Positions 26,557 through 36,172 of a stretch of DNA of 64,000 bases are shown one piece after another. A program made the translations under genes and the position numbers. How positions within the stretch are numbered: position 1 is the stretch's first letter; each line of letters opens with the position of its first letter. The notes under the pieces were generated by a model that worked only from the letters and a program-made list of their open reading frames with translations, had not been told where the DNA came from and did no database searches. This DNA is from Acidobacteriaceae bacterium TAA 166 (GTDB lineage: Bacteria; Acidobacteriota; Terriglobia; Terriglobales; Acidobacteriaceae): positions 4,580,001 through 4,644,000 of the forward strand of contig ATWD01000001.1 of the NCBI GenBank assembly GCA_000421065.1. Reading direction: 5' to 3'.

Positions 26557-27228
26557 CTACTTCGTGGCATCGATCTGGATGAGAGGAGGACATCGATCAC
26601 TTGGAAGAGTAAAAATATGGTTTCGGAGAAGCACTCCGGCCTTCTTGCCATCCCCTCGTTCAAGTGCATCGATAATCTCCCAATGAGCTTCCTGGATGGA
26701 AATCAGATCGTTTTTTCCCCTCGCCAGCCACAACTGTAGCCGGACCTCAAATGCCAGGGAGTTCCAGGTACGCAGAAGGATTCTGTTGGAAGCGCTTTCT
26801 ACGATCAGGCGATGGAAGTTGATATCGTGGCGGGCGTAGCCAGGGATGTCCTTCTTGCGTGCGGCTTCGCGAATACTGGTTGCGATTTTTATGAGAGGCG
26901 CCACAGAACCTTGTAAGTGAGTTGCGGCGAGTTGGCCAGCAAGTTCCTCGAGCGTGGATCGCACCATATAGGCCTCTTTAATATCCCGAGGCGAGACTTC
27001 GCGGACGCGGGTTCCTTTATAAGGCTCCGTTACGACCAGTTCGAGCCCTTCGAGTTCGCAAAGCGCCTCGCGTACAGGTCCCTGGCTTGTATTCAGCTTT
27101 TTTGCGATCTGCAATTCGACAAGGCGAGCCCCGGGGGGTAGTTCACCGTTCATAATCCGCCGAAGCAGATCCTGTTTCACCCGCTCGGCCATCGAATCCC
27201 GCCGCAAAGCGCGGTCTTTACTGGTCAT
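26557..27228 (-). CDS. GntR-family regulator, FCD subfamily
   Basis: A 223-residue protein. The winged helix occupies residues 12-80 (RVKQDLLRRIMNGELPPGARL, NTSQGPVREALCELEGLELV, PYKGTRVREVS). The rest is the all-helical FCD domain with the metal-type residues in YARHDINFHRLIVESASN. Such proteins respond to organic acids. Two TAAATAATCTG direct repeats lie immediately upstream and may be its autoregulatory site. No obvious catabolic gene is adjacent. Confidence 0.88.
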   Translation of the reverse strand: MTSKDRALRRDSMAERVKQDLLRRIMNGELPPGARLVELQIAKKLNTSQGPVREALCELEGLELVVTEPYKGTRVREVSPRDIKEAYMVRSTLEELAGQLAATHLQGSVAPLIKIATSIREAARKKDIPGYARHDINFHRLIVESASNRILLRTWNSLAFEVRLQLWLARGKNDLISIQEAHWEIIDALERGDGKKAGVLLRNHIFTLPSDRCPPLIQIDATK

Positions 27229-27240
27229 GACCGTCCATTC

Positions 27241-27278
27241 TAAATAATCTGCGATGTGGCGTAATTATAAATAATCTG
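27241..27278. repeat. TAAATAATCTG direct repeat upstream of GntR gene
   Basis: TAAATAATCTG occurs at 27241-27251 and 27268-27278, 27 bases apart, just before the start of the GntR gene. Possible binding sites. Confidence 0.45.
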
Positions 27279-27457
27279 TAATCCTGATATTGAATGTTCC
27301 AACACATAACTTATTCGTCGAAAGTTCGATACAAACTCCACCAAGCCTTCACTGCTCATTCCTTCGACTGCGCTGGTGATCGACAAGAATGGAATGCACG
27401 TCGTCACGGTCTCAGCAGATAACACCGCTTGCGATTAAGAGATTGGATTGGAGCTAT

Positions 27458-28922
27458 ATGATCAATCGCCCATTTTATCAACTCATAGGTTTCGCGGTGT
27501 TGTTGCTAACCGGCTGCACCGTGGGTCCAAAGTACAAGCAGCCCGCGGCCATCACGGCGCCTGCGTTCAAGGAAGCGCCTAGCGATCAGGCATCGGGGAA
27601 TGACGGTTGGAAGCCTGGCTCTCCGGGCGACCATGCGCAGAAGGGTGACTGGTGGAGCATGTATCAGGATCCCCAGCTCGATGTTCTGGAAGCGCAAGTA
27701 AACAGTGCGAATCAGACATTAAAGATTGCGGAGGAGAACTTCCGGTCGGCGCGCGCCGCGATCGGTGTCGCCCGTTCGAAGGAAGCACCGACTATTGGAG
27801 TCGGGGCGAATGTTGGCACAGTCCGCGAATCGGCGAACCAACCGTACTTCCTCACGAATCTGGCCAACAACGGTGGTGGAGATTTCACTCTGCCGATTGA
27901 CCTGAACTACGAGATCGATCTTTGGGGCCGCATCCGCAGGGGTGTCACCTATGCCAGAGAGCAAGCTCAAGCCAGTGCGGCCGATATGGAAAATGCGAGA
28001 TTGAGCCTGCATGCAGAACTTGCGATTGACTACTTTGGTCTGCGTAGCGCGGATGGCCAGGAGAAATTGCTGGACGACACGATCAGGGCATATAAAGATG
28101 CTTTGCAACTGACGCAGGACCGTTTTGACGGAGGGGTCGCAGTGTCCTCCGATGTGACCCAAGCACAGACCCAACTAGAGCAAGCACGTGTTCAGCGGAC
28201 TGATGCAGAGGTCCAACGCACGCAGCTTGAACATGCTATCGCTGTCTTGATCGGAAAGCCTCCCGCCGCGGTTACGATTCCGCGCTCCCCCATCGACATT
28301 GAGGCTCCGCAAGTTCCTAGTATTCCGAGGGTACTTCCTTCCGAGTTACTTGAGCGTAGGCCTGACATTGCTGCAGCAGAGCGTCGCATGGCCGCCGCCA
28401 ACGAACAGATCGGAATCGCGAAGGCTGCCTATTATCCGACCATCTCTTTGAGCGGGCTTGTTGGCGTTGAAGGAACATCTGCACTCAATTGGTTTACATG
28501 GCCAAGCCGTCTTTGGGCAGTGGGGCCCTGCCGTTTCGGAAACCCTATTCGACGGCGGCAGACGTCACTCGATCTCGGAACAGGCACGTGCGAACTACGA
28601 TTCCACCGTCGCAGCTTATCGACAGACAACACTTCAGGGTTTCCAGGAAGTAGAGGATAATCTTTCCGCATTGCGGATTCTTCAAACAGAAGAAGCGCAG
28701 CAACATCGCGCGACGGATGCCGCACTCAAATCTCTGGATACTTTTGATGCGCGCTACGAAGGTGGTCTCGAACTGTACCTCCAGGTTGTTACTTCCCAAG
28801 CCACAGCTCTCGCCAATCAACGTAATGACATCGAGCTGATGCAGCGGCAGCTCGACGCGAGCGTTCTGCTGATCAAGGCACTCGGCGGCGGGTGGGACAT
28901 CCAACAATTGCCGAGGCAATAG
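27458..28922 (+). pseudogene. outer-membrane factor lipoprotein (NodT family), frameshifted
   Basis: ATG 27458 has GGAG four bases upstream and begins a lipoprotein signal ending LLTGC with TVGPKYKQP. The protein follows the OprM pattern (DLNYEIDLWGRIRRG, LLERRPDIAAAERRMAAANEQIGIA) until RLWAVGP near 28525, where one base in GTGGGGCCC moves the remainder (AVSETLFDGGRRHSISE to LLIKALGGGWD) to another frame ending at 28922. Apart from this single shift the gene is complete (about 487 residues), so it may be a recent mutation or an assembly error. No pump genes adjoin it. Confidence 0.85.
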
Positions 28923-29084
28923 CCTGCCGCTGATCGGCTGAGGCGTCTTTTACCGATCGTCCTTGTACGTCCCTTGTATCTGGCTGAAACTACGGGCATT
29001 GGTGGGCGGACCGAATAAACCTTCCCAGGAACTGCGGTTAGGATGCCGGGGCTTTCGATGGGTAAGTCCGAGAATGCAACCTAT

Positions 29085-29138
29085 CGTTCTAAAAGTTTTG
29101 AAGCTAACCTTCTTGGTCGCACATCTAGAACGTGCGGT
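29085..29138 (+). promoter_or_regulatory. leader cassette copy B
   Basis: CGTTCTAAAAGTTTTGAAGC begins at 29085; GCACATCTAGAACGTGCGGT spans 29119-29138. TAGAACG starts 41 bases after CGTTCTA. It precedes a secreted protein that shares its first 28 codons with the epoxide hydrolases. Confidence 0.75.
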
Positions 29139-29217
29139 CAGAAAATCGGCCCGATCTACGAAGTTGCTCGACAAGGCTTTCAACGGCCGATCTTAACAAG
29201 GTGCGGTGACTCAATCG

Positions 29218-29886
29218 ATGAGTTCAATTTTTACGAATACAGCACATAACCGCGGCCGTAGCCGATCTATGGCAACGGGTGCATCCGTAGCAACAGCAAT
29301 GCTGTTTGTTGTCGCTTTAGCGTGTTTGGGAGGCCGAGGCCGAGCGCAATCAACCACACCTATGTCTGCGGACCTGGCCTCGGGTATTGCGAATGCAGAA
29401 AGCGCCGGACCGCCAGCGATTGCTAAGCAGGCAACTATTCTTGCGTGGCCAACTAAGACGGGTGAGATGGTTACGCTTCGGAAGGGCAGCAACAAGTGGA
29501 CTTGCTTTCCTGATTTCCCCGGCACGCCTGCCAATGATCCCCAATGCATGGATGATGTGTGGATGGAGTGGATGATGGCAGGTATGCAGCACAGACCGGC
29601 CAAGATCGACCGTGTGGGGTTGGCCTATATGCTCCAGGGAGGAGAGGCATTCGACCAACGAGATCCTGGTCTCTTGGCCTCCCCTCCGGGGAAAAAGCCC
29701 TATTTCGTCGGACCACACGTGATGGTCATCTTGCCGAATCCAAAAGAGCTGGCCGGCGTCAGTCATGACGTTTACAACGGAGGACCGTTTGTGGAGGCTC
29801 TGGAACGAGACCATCCGATCATATTGATGCCAGTAGCTTCGCCAGGATCGCAGCTCAAGGTCATTCCAGGTGCGGTTCATCCATGA
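29218..29886 (+). CDS. secreted protein of unknown function with epoxide-hydrolase-type leader
   Basis: From ATG 29218 the product has 222 residues. Residues 1-28 (MSSIFTNTAHNRGRSRSMAT plus GASVATAM) align with the start of the Tat-exported epoxide hydrolases, but the twin Arg and Phe are replaced (RSRSMA), so export is more likely Sec-type. The mature part is unrelated: TILAWPTKTGEMVTLRKGSN, WTCFPDFPGTPANDPQCMDD and a pair of Cys (in WTCFPDF and PQCMDD) that could form a disulfide. I do not recognise the family beyond conserved hypothetical secreted proteins. It precedes the MRJP-like gene by 60 bases, likely one operon. Confidence 0.65.
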   Translation: MSSIFTNTAHNRGRSRSMATGASVATAMLFVVALACLGGRGRAQSTTPMSADLASGIANAESAGPPAIAKQATILAWPTKTGEMVTLRKGSNKWTCFPDFPGTPANDPQCMDDVWMEWMMAGMQHRPAKIDRVGLAYMLQGGEAFDQRDPGLLASPPGKKPYFVGPHVMVILPNPKELAGVSHDVYNGGPFVEALERDHPIILMPVASPGSQLKVIPGAVHP

Positions 29887-29945
29887 CCCACGCTGTGGCA
29901 TAAGGACTGTCAGTCTATCGGTACGGAATCCAATTGGAGTCAATC

Positions 29946-31132
29946 ATGTCAAAACGTGCAGCTGGTCAGGCTCTTTCTTTCCTGGTATCGATCGCTTTGG
30001 TCTTAACCGTCCTCGGATGCAAGGCGAAGGTCGATCTCCTTCCAGGACCGGTTTCTTTGTCTGCGGAGAAGACGACCGGCCAATTTGAACGCGTCTTCGA
30101 TTTCTATGACCAGATGTCCACAGGAGTGACCGTGTCCGACACTGGACGAATCTTCGTTAATTTCCCGCGCCGAGGGGACAAGGTTGATTTCACGGTGGGA
30201 GAAATTGTAGGCGGCAAAGTCGTTCCGTATCCAAATCGTTCGATCAACCAGTTCACTCCAACCTCACCCACGACAACGCTGAGCGATGTGCAAAGCGTTG
30301 TCGTGGATGGTGCCAACCGTCTCTGGATGCTCGACACTGCTGCACCTCTATTTGGGACGCCCGCCATTGGTGCAGCGAAACTGGTAGGCGTGGATCTTGC
30401 TACCAACAAGGTCATAAGGACAATTGTGTTTCCAGCGGCTGTCGTTCTGAAGAACAGCTATCTCAACGACGTGCGATCCGACCTACGAGCAGGACAGGAC
30501 GGTATCGCGTATATCACCGATGCTGGTGCGAGTGGAATCGTCGTGGTGGACCTGGCCAGCGGCCGATCATGGCGTCGACTCACGGGAGATCACTCGACGT
30601 CAGCAGACCCATCCTTCATTCCTATTGTAGAAGGGACCCCTTGTTTATCCGTCTGCCGGGTAAGTCTCCCACGTCGATCCAGATGGCTTCCAATGGCATA
30701 GCGCTCTCCGCGGATGGAAAGACCCTCTTCTACTCTCCACTTTCCAGCCGCCATCTCTACAGGGTGTCAACCGCATTGCTACGTAACCCTTCGCTCCCGG
30801 AGAGCCAACTGAGTGCAGATGTAACAGATCTCGGAGAAAAGGGGGCTTCTGATGGCCTGGAGGCCGATAGCGAAGGCCGGGTATATGCCACTGATTATGA
30901 GCACAACGCCATTCGCGTCCGTGCGACTGATGGGACCTGGACGACGATGGTGCATGACCCGCGGGTGTTATGGCCCGACACGCTCTCGCTTGCTTCGAAC
31001 GGTTACCTCTATTTCACGAGTAACCAGCAAGAACGCGTGCCGATGATGCATGGTGGCACAGACTTAAGAAAGAAGCCATATAGTCTCTTCCGCATCAAGG
31101 CCGCCGCTCTACCTGCGAGATTGGGTAGATAA
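29946..31132 (+). pseudogene. MRJP/yellow-like lipoprotein, frameshifted
   Basis: ATG 29946 is preceded by TTGGAG; a signal with lipobox VLGC follows. The product resembles major-royal-jelly-protein-like six-bladed beta-propellers (VVDGANRLWMLDTA, AYITDAGASGIVVVDL, NGIALSADGKTLFYSPLSS, DGLEADSEGRVYATDYEHNA). Near 30640 the frame breaks in GGGACCCCTTG: one missing C would restore PIVEGTPLFIRLPG. All the rest is intact to 31132, about 395 residues in total. Bacterial relatives are secreted proteins of uncertain role. A decayed copy of its 3' end is at 19728. Confidence 0.8.
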
Positions 31133-31240
31133 CTCGTTCGGTACTGGCCGAATCGCATTCGAGCTCACCGGCCGTCATGGGATGTTCGGTTGCAGTGTTT
31201 TGGGAGCAATTGGATAAGAGCTATCTAGGAGTGAATGGGG

Positions 31241-31855
31241 ATGAGTGAATCGACGGCAGTCAAGACTGGACGGCCTCGCGAGTTCCGCGAAGATATGGCG
31301 CTCGAGGCTGCCATGCGTCTTTTCTGGGAGAGAGGTTACGAAGGCACCTCACTTAGTGACTTGACGGAGGTGATGGGCGTCAGCCGTGCAAGTTTATATG
31401 CGATATTCGGGGACAAGGAAGCCCTTTTTCTCAAGGCGTTAGCGCGATATAGGGAAGGCCCAACCTCTTATCTGAGGCTGGCCCTCAAAGAACCGACGGC
31501 AGTGAGCGTGATTGAGGACCTCTTCAAAGGATCGGTTAATCTGCTTGGCGATCCGAGGAATCCACGCGGTTGCCTATCGACTCAGGGTGCGCTCGCCACA
31601 GGACCCGGTGCTGACTCTGTCAAGAAGGCACTCAGAGATTGGCGCAAAGCGGACGAGGCTGCGTTGCTTGCGCGATTCAAGCGCGCAAAAAAAGAAGGTG
31701 ACCTTCCGAAAAACGCGAACATCTCCGATCTGACGCGTTTCGTCTGTGCAATCTGGTACGGGTTGGGCGTGCTCGCGGCAAACGGGGACAGTAAGGCGGA
31801 GATGAAACGTGTTACCGACCTCGCATTGAAGATGCTCCCCATCCGATCGGCATAA
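31241..31855 (+). CDS. TetR/AcrR-family regulator, paralogue 3
   Basis: A 204-residue protein from ATG 31241 (AGGAG nine bases upstream; ATG 31235 also possible). The sequence parallels the TetR at 25.9 kb almost residue for residue: MSESTAVKTGRPREFREDMA, GYEGTSLSDLTEVMGVSRAS, NPRGCLSTQGALATGP and ANGDSKAEMKRVTDLALKML. It is inserted between the MRJP-like gene and the leader cassette C of the epoxide hydrolase, so it probably represses the operon around it. Confidence 0.88.
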   Translation: MSESTAVKTGRPREFREDMALEAAMRLFWERGYEGTSLSDLTEVMGVSRASLYAIFGDKEALFLKALARYREGPTSYLRLALKEPTAVSVIEDLFKGSVNLLGDPRNPRGCLSTQGALATGPGADSVKKALRDWRKADEAALLARFKRAKKEGDLPKNANISDLTRFVCAIWYGLGVLAANGDSKAEMKRVTDLALKMLPIRSA

Positions 31856-32018
31856 GTAGGGTCGTGCGAATGCGAGCGTCTCGACCGAAGGATCACGATC
31901 TCATTAGATCCTTGCCACTGAGGCGGAGTATGCGCTCATGCTCGGATCGAACGACTCTTCCGAAGAGTGGGGCATGACTGCCAGAACTCCATTTGACTAA
32001 GTTGATAATTTAACCAGT

Positions 32019-32072
32019 CGTTCTAAAAGTTTTGAAGCCAGTCTTGCTGCCCATACATCTAGAACGTACAGT
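32019..32072 (+). promoter_or_regulatory. leader cassette copy C
   Basis: CGTTCTAAAAGTTTTGAAGC begins at 32019 and ACATCTAGAACGTACAGT runs 32055-32072; again 41 bases separate CGTTCTA and TAGAACG. The cassette lies about 75 bases before the ATG of the epoxide hydrolase. Confidence 0.75.
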
Positions 32073-32145
32073 CAAAAAAGCCAGCATTCAAAATTACTGG
32101 ACAAGCCTTTCAGGGCGATCTCAAGAGGGTATGGTGTGACAATCG

Positions 32146-33465
32146 ATGAGTGCAATCTTTACGAATTCAGGACATAACCACGGGCGTCGCCGATTCTTGG
32201 CAATGGGCGCATCCGTAGCAGCTGCAGGAGTGGCTGGCATTGCCCTTCCACTTAATGCGTCGGACTCGCATTCCAAGATCGAAGCGCAAGGTTCTTCGCT
32301 CGAAATCCAATTGCCCAAGGCTACGGAAGCTGTCACGCCATTCAAAGTTGCGGTTCCAGAGCCGATGCTTCAGGACCTGGATCGTCGCTTGAGGGCGGTG
32401 CGCTGGCCCTCAAAGGAGACCGCGTCGGGATGGGGGCAGGGTGTTCCTTTGGCCAAAGCGCAAGGTCTTATCGAGTATTGGAAGAAAGACTACCAATGGC
32501 GCCGGTTCGAAGCCCATCTGAATAGCTTTCCGCAGTATCGAACACTGATCGATAGCGTCGGCATCCACTTTCTGCACGTCCGTTCAAAGCATGAATCGGC
32601 ACTGCCGATCCTCCTCACGCATGGCTGGCCGGGATCGGTCGTTGAATTCCTCAAGACCATCGGACCTCTAACCGATCCCGAAAAGTTCGGCGGTAGCCCG
32701 AGCGATGCATTCCATGTTGTCATTCCTTCCTTACCCGGCTTCGGGTTTTCAGACAAACCTGAAGAGGAAGGTTGGAATATCACCCGTATTGCGAAGGCGT
32801 GGGCTGTCCTTATGGATCGCCTCGGTTATAAGCGGTGGGTCGCGCAAGGTGGCGACTGGGGAAGTGCCGTAACCCATCAATTAGGGCGGATGCGGCCGGC
32901 GGGTCTAATTGCGGCGCATGTGAACTGGCCGCATGTATTCCCAGAGAAATTGCCCGAGAACCCGAGTCCTTCAGAACAAGCTGCAATACAAGCGGCTAAC
33001 AGCTTCCGGACGGATGGCAGCGGCTACTATCGCGAGCAGAGTACTCGGCCCCAAACTATTTCTTATCCATTGGCGGACTCTCCATCCGGACAAGCCCTCT
33101 GGATCTACGAGAAGTTTCAGGAATGGACTGACAATCACGGAAACCCGGAAGACGCCCTCACTGTCGACGAAATGCTCGATAACATCATGATCTATTGGCT
33201 CACAAATACCTCTGGATCCTCGGCACGCATTTATGAGGAAGACACCAACGTGAGTTTCGTGTTTGGGCGCATTGAACTGCCGATGGCCGCGAGTATTTTT
33301 CCTCATGAGATCTTTCGCGCGCCGAAGAGCTGGGCAGAGCAGGCATGGCCAAACATGTTTTATTGGAACGAAGTATCCAAGGGCGGCCACTTTGCGGCGT
33401 TTGAGCAACCACAGCTCTTCAGTGATGAGTTGCGGAAGGCGTTTCGCAAGTTTCAACAAACATAG
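32146..33465 (+). CDS. Tat-exported epoxide hydrolase (EHN/alpha-beta hydrolase)
   Basis: A 439-residue enzyme. A twin-arginine signal (HNHGRRRFLAMGASVAAAG, RRRFL at 14-18) directs folded export. The EHN domain follows (VPEPMLQDLDRRLRAVRWPS), then the hydrolase core: oxyanion loop HGWPGS (159-164), nucleophile Asp237 in AQGGDWGS and His415 in GGHFAAFEQP. These are hallmarks of microsomal/juvenile-hormone-type epoxide hydrolases, which open epoxides to diols via an aspartyl ester. Most relatives are cytosolic; export is notable. It is a close paralogue of the dead copy at 20.05 kb and follows TetR paralogue 3. Confidence 0.93.
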   Translation: MSAIFTNSGHNHGRRRFLAMGASVAAAGVAGIALPLNASDSHSKIEAQGSSLEIQLPKATEAVTPFKVAVPEPMLQDLDRRLRAVRWPSKETASGWGQGVPLAKAQGLIEYWKKDYQWRRFEAHLNSFPQYRTLIDSVGIHFLHVRSKHESALPILLTHGWPGSVVEFLKTIGPLTDPEKFGGSPSDAFHVVIPSLPGFGFSDKPEEEGWNITRIAKAWAVLMDRLGYKRWVAQGGDWGSAVTHQLGRMRPAGLIAAHVNWPHVFPEKLPENPSPSEQAAIQAANSFRTDGSGYYREQSTRPQTISYPLADSPSGQALWIYEKFQEWTDNHGNPEDALTVDEMLDNIMIYWLTNTSGSSARIYEEDTNVSFVFGRIELPMAASIFPHEIFRAPKSWAEQAWPNMFYWNEVSKGGHFAAFEQPQLFSDELRKAFRKFQQT

Positions 33466-33734
33466 TCCGCTAGTGGGGTATGTTGCCGGGGCCGGAATGT
33501 ACCCCACACCGCAATCATGCTCAGGAGGTTGTAGGGCAGCGAACATTAGAAAGCAGTCCCCAATGACCAGCGGTCAGCAGGGAAGAGAGAGGAAGGGATT
33601 CCTACTTACCCGTGAACAAATGTTATGCCCTAATGGTGTGCATCCACGCAGGTGGGGGCGGCCCTTGTCTCGGAGAGGGCAAACAAAATCGTGGAGTTGA
33701 GCTTCGGGCGCTTCACTTAGGAGAACACTGCAAC

Positions 33735-34958
33735 ATGACAAAGACATCTGAACATATCTATTCCACCCCAAGACCCTTTGCAATTTCAGTGTCCGATCCC
33801 GTTCTAGAGGATATTGCGGCGAGACTTGCTGAATACCCGTGGATCGATACGCCGGACGTCCCTGGCTGGAGCGCAGGAACCAGCCTGGCTTATATGAGAG
33901 ACCTTGTCCGGTATTGGCTTGACAGTTATGACTGGCGTGCCGCCGAGTCAAAGCTAAATCGGTTTCCGAACTATCAAGCAACGATCGATGGCTTGTCGCT
34001 TCATTTTGTACATGTCAAAGGAAGTGGATCGAATCCGAAGCCGCTCCTGCTCTGCCACGGTTGGCCCGGTTCGTTCTTCGAATTCGATGCGCTCGTGGAG
34101 AAGCTGACATCTCCTGAAAAGTTTGGTGGCAGTCAGGGAGATTCCTTCGACGTGATCATTCCGTCGATGCCGGGATTCGGCTTTTCTGGGCGACCGCAAT
34201 ACCCCATGGGACCGCGTGCCATGGCGGAGTTGTACGAAACATTGATGACGAAGGTGCTGGGGTACCAGTCTTATATCGCCCAGGGCGGCGATTGGGGCGC
34301 ACATGTGGCCGGTTGGCTTGGGTACCTGTATCCGAACTCCTGTAAGGCCGTCCACCTCAATTTGATTGGAGTTCACAACCCTGAGATGAAGGTTACCCAC
34401 ACCGGGGCCGAGCGTGCGTGGGAAGAGAAGGCTTTGGCTTCGTTCGATCGCGAGGGGGCATACTTTTTGCTTCAGGCGACTAAGCCGCAAACTCTCACGT
34501 TTGCAATGACGGACAGCCCAGTTGGAATCGCTGCGTGGATCATCGAAAAATTTGCGGGTTGGGCGGATTTGCCTTCGAACCCTGACGGCTCGCCCAATCT
34601 TCGAGCGAGGTTTACTGAAGATCAGCTGCTGACGAACATCATGATTTATCTCGTCACGAAAAGCTCCAGTACTTCGACCTGGATCTACTACGGGTGCGCT
34701 CGGGAGCAACCGGCGAATATAGAACCCGGCAGGGGGATACCGGCGCAGATGGAATCCGGAACGCGACTAGAGGTACCCACCGGCGTTGCTGCATTTCCTG
34801 ATCCTGTCTTTGCTCCGCCCCCTCGCAGCTTGGCGGAACGCGGCTACAACATTGTTCACTGGACAGATATGCCTCGAGGCGGACACTTTGCAGCGATGGA
34901 GGAGCCGGATCTGTTCGTAAACGATGTACGTGCGTTCGCGAAGTTGATCCAGTTCTAA
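33735..34958 (+). CDS. epoxide hydrolase, cytosolic paralogue
   Basis: A 407-residue protein from ATG 33735 (AGGAG 12 bases upstream). No signal peptide. EHN domain (SVSDPVLEDIAARLAEYPWI), LLCHGWPGSFFEF oxyanion region, nucleophile Asp in IAQGGDWGAH and His in PRGGHFAAMEEP. More diverged than the two exported copies and not preceded by a leader cassette. Likely the intracellular partner acting on epoxides that enter the cell. The MDR gene follows after 115 bases on the same strand. Confidence 0.92.
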   Translation: MTKTSEHIYSTPRPFAISVSDPVLEDIAARLAEYPWIDTPDVPGWSAGTSLAYMRDLVRYWLDSYDWRAAESKLNRFPNYQATIDGLSLHFVHVKGSGSNPKPLLLCHGWPGSFFEFDALVEKLTSPEKFGGSQGDSFDVIIPSMPGFGFSGRPQYPMGPRAMAELYETLMTKVLGYQSYIAQGGDWGAHVAGWLGYLYPNSCKAVHLNLIGVHNPEMKVTHTGAERAWEEKALASFDREGAYFLLQATKPQTLTFAMTDSPVGIAAWIIEKFAGWADLPSNPDGSPNLRARFTEDQLLTNIMIYLVTKSSSTSTWIYYGCAREQPANIEPGRGIPAQMESGTRLEVPTGVAAFPDPVFAPPPRSLAERGYNIVHWTDMPRGGHFAAMEEPDLFVNDVRAFAKLIQF

Positions 34959-35072
34959 CTCAATGATCGTGTTTGTATCTAAAGCGCTCCCCCGTAATCG
35001 AAGGAACGTGTCGAGGGCGTTGGAGGGGGACTAAACGAGCTCTCAAATCATACAGAAGGAAACCTTTCAATC

Positions 35073-36062
35073 ATGTCCCGATCCGTTCGTATATATGAAT
35101 TTGGCGACGCCGACGTTCTTCGTTTCGAGGACGTCGCAGTTGGAGAACCCGCTGCTGGCGAGGTCCGTCTGCGTATCCATGCCATCGGTCTTAATCGCAC
35201 CGAGATCACTCTGCGCTCCGGCCGGTCACCTGTAAAGCCTCAGCTTCCGACATGCATCGGATTTGAGGCGGCAGGCGTCATCGAGGAGATCGGTATCGAC
35301 GTAACCGACGTTTCTATCGGTGACCGCGTCGCTCTCGTGCCAGCTTACAGTGCCGCACAATATGCGCTCTATGGGGAAGTCGCTATTATACCGGCGCGCG
35401 CCCTTGTTGCGATCCCGGATGGTGTGAGCTTTATCGAAGCGGCGGCTACATGGGCGGCTTACGGTACGGCATGGAGTGGCCTGGTCTCGATGGGCGCGCT
35501 CCATGCCGGGCAGACGGTCTTGGTCTCTGCAGCGTCGAGCAGCGTTGGATTAGCCGCGATGCAGATAGCCAAACGTCTCGGTGCCCATCCGGTTGCTCTG
35601 ACGCGTACGTCGGCGAAGCTGGATGCGCTTAGAGCCCTTGGCGTTTCAGAGGTGATCTGCACCGCTGAGCAGGATGTCGTCGCCGAAGTCAAAGCTCTGA
35701 CTGGAGGCAGGGGAGCGGACTTTGTCTTCGATCCAGTCGGAGGTCCGGGCTTCGAGATGCTCGCAAGGGCGACTGCTTCCGGCGGCATTCTCGTTCTCTA
35801 TGGCGCACTCGATACACGTCCCACCACCGTGCCGCCTTTCGATATCTTTGCCCGCGATCTGACTATCCGCGGCCTTGCTTTGGCCTCTGTCACCCGTCAC
35901 GAGACAAAACTTGTGATGCTGAAGCAGTACGTAAGCGAAGGTCTTGCTAGCGGGGCCTTCCATCCGACGGTTGCGCGAACCTTTACTCTTGATCAGATCG
36001 TCGAAGCTCATCGTTTCATGGAGTCTGGGGAGCAACTCGGCAAGATCGTTGTCACTGTTTGA
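35073..36062 (+). CDS. quinone-oxidoreductase-type MDR dehydrogenase
   Basis: A 329-residue medium-chain dehydrogenase. GroES-like N-terminus (GEVRLRIHAIGLNRTEITLRSG, then GFEAAGVIEEIG) without zinc cysteines, and a Rossmann domain with VLVSAASSSVGLAAMQIAKRLGA in place of the usual GAAGGVG, then the GGRGADFVFDPVGG motif. NADPH-dependent reduction of quinones, enones or related electrophiles is the likely activity. AAGGAAACC lies 10 bases before the ATG. It follows the epoxide hydrolase and probably serves the same detoxification. Confidence 0.88.
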   Translation: MSRSVRIYEFGDADVLRFEDVAVGEPAAGEVRLRIHAIGLNRTEITLRSGRSPVKPQLPTCIGFEAAGVIEEIGIDVTDVSIGDRVALVPAYSAAQYALYGEVAIIPARALVAIPDGVSFIEAAATWAAYGTAWSGLVSMGALHAGQTVLVSAASSSVGLAAMQIAKRLGAHPVALTRTSAKLDALRALGVSEVICTAEQDVVAEVKALTGGRGADFVFDPVGGPGFEMLARATASGGILVLYGALDTRPTTVPPFDIFARDLTIRGLALASVTRHETKLVMLKQYVSEGLASGAFHPTVARTFTLDQIVEAHRFMESGEQLGKIVVTV

Positions 36063-36172
36063 GGCCGCGTAAGGCTCGAAGTCTCTACTTGTCGAGTTGG
36101 AAGCTCTGACGCACGGCCTTATCGACAAGTGCTGCAGGCAGCCACCGACGCAACCCGCTCAGTAGCCAGGCG

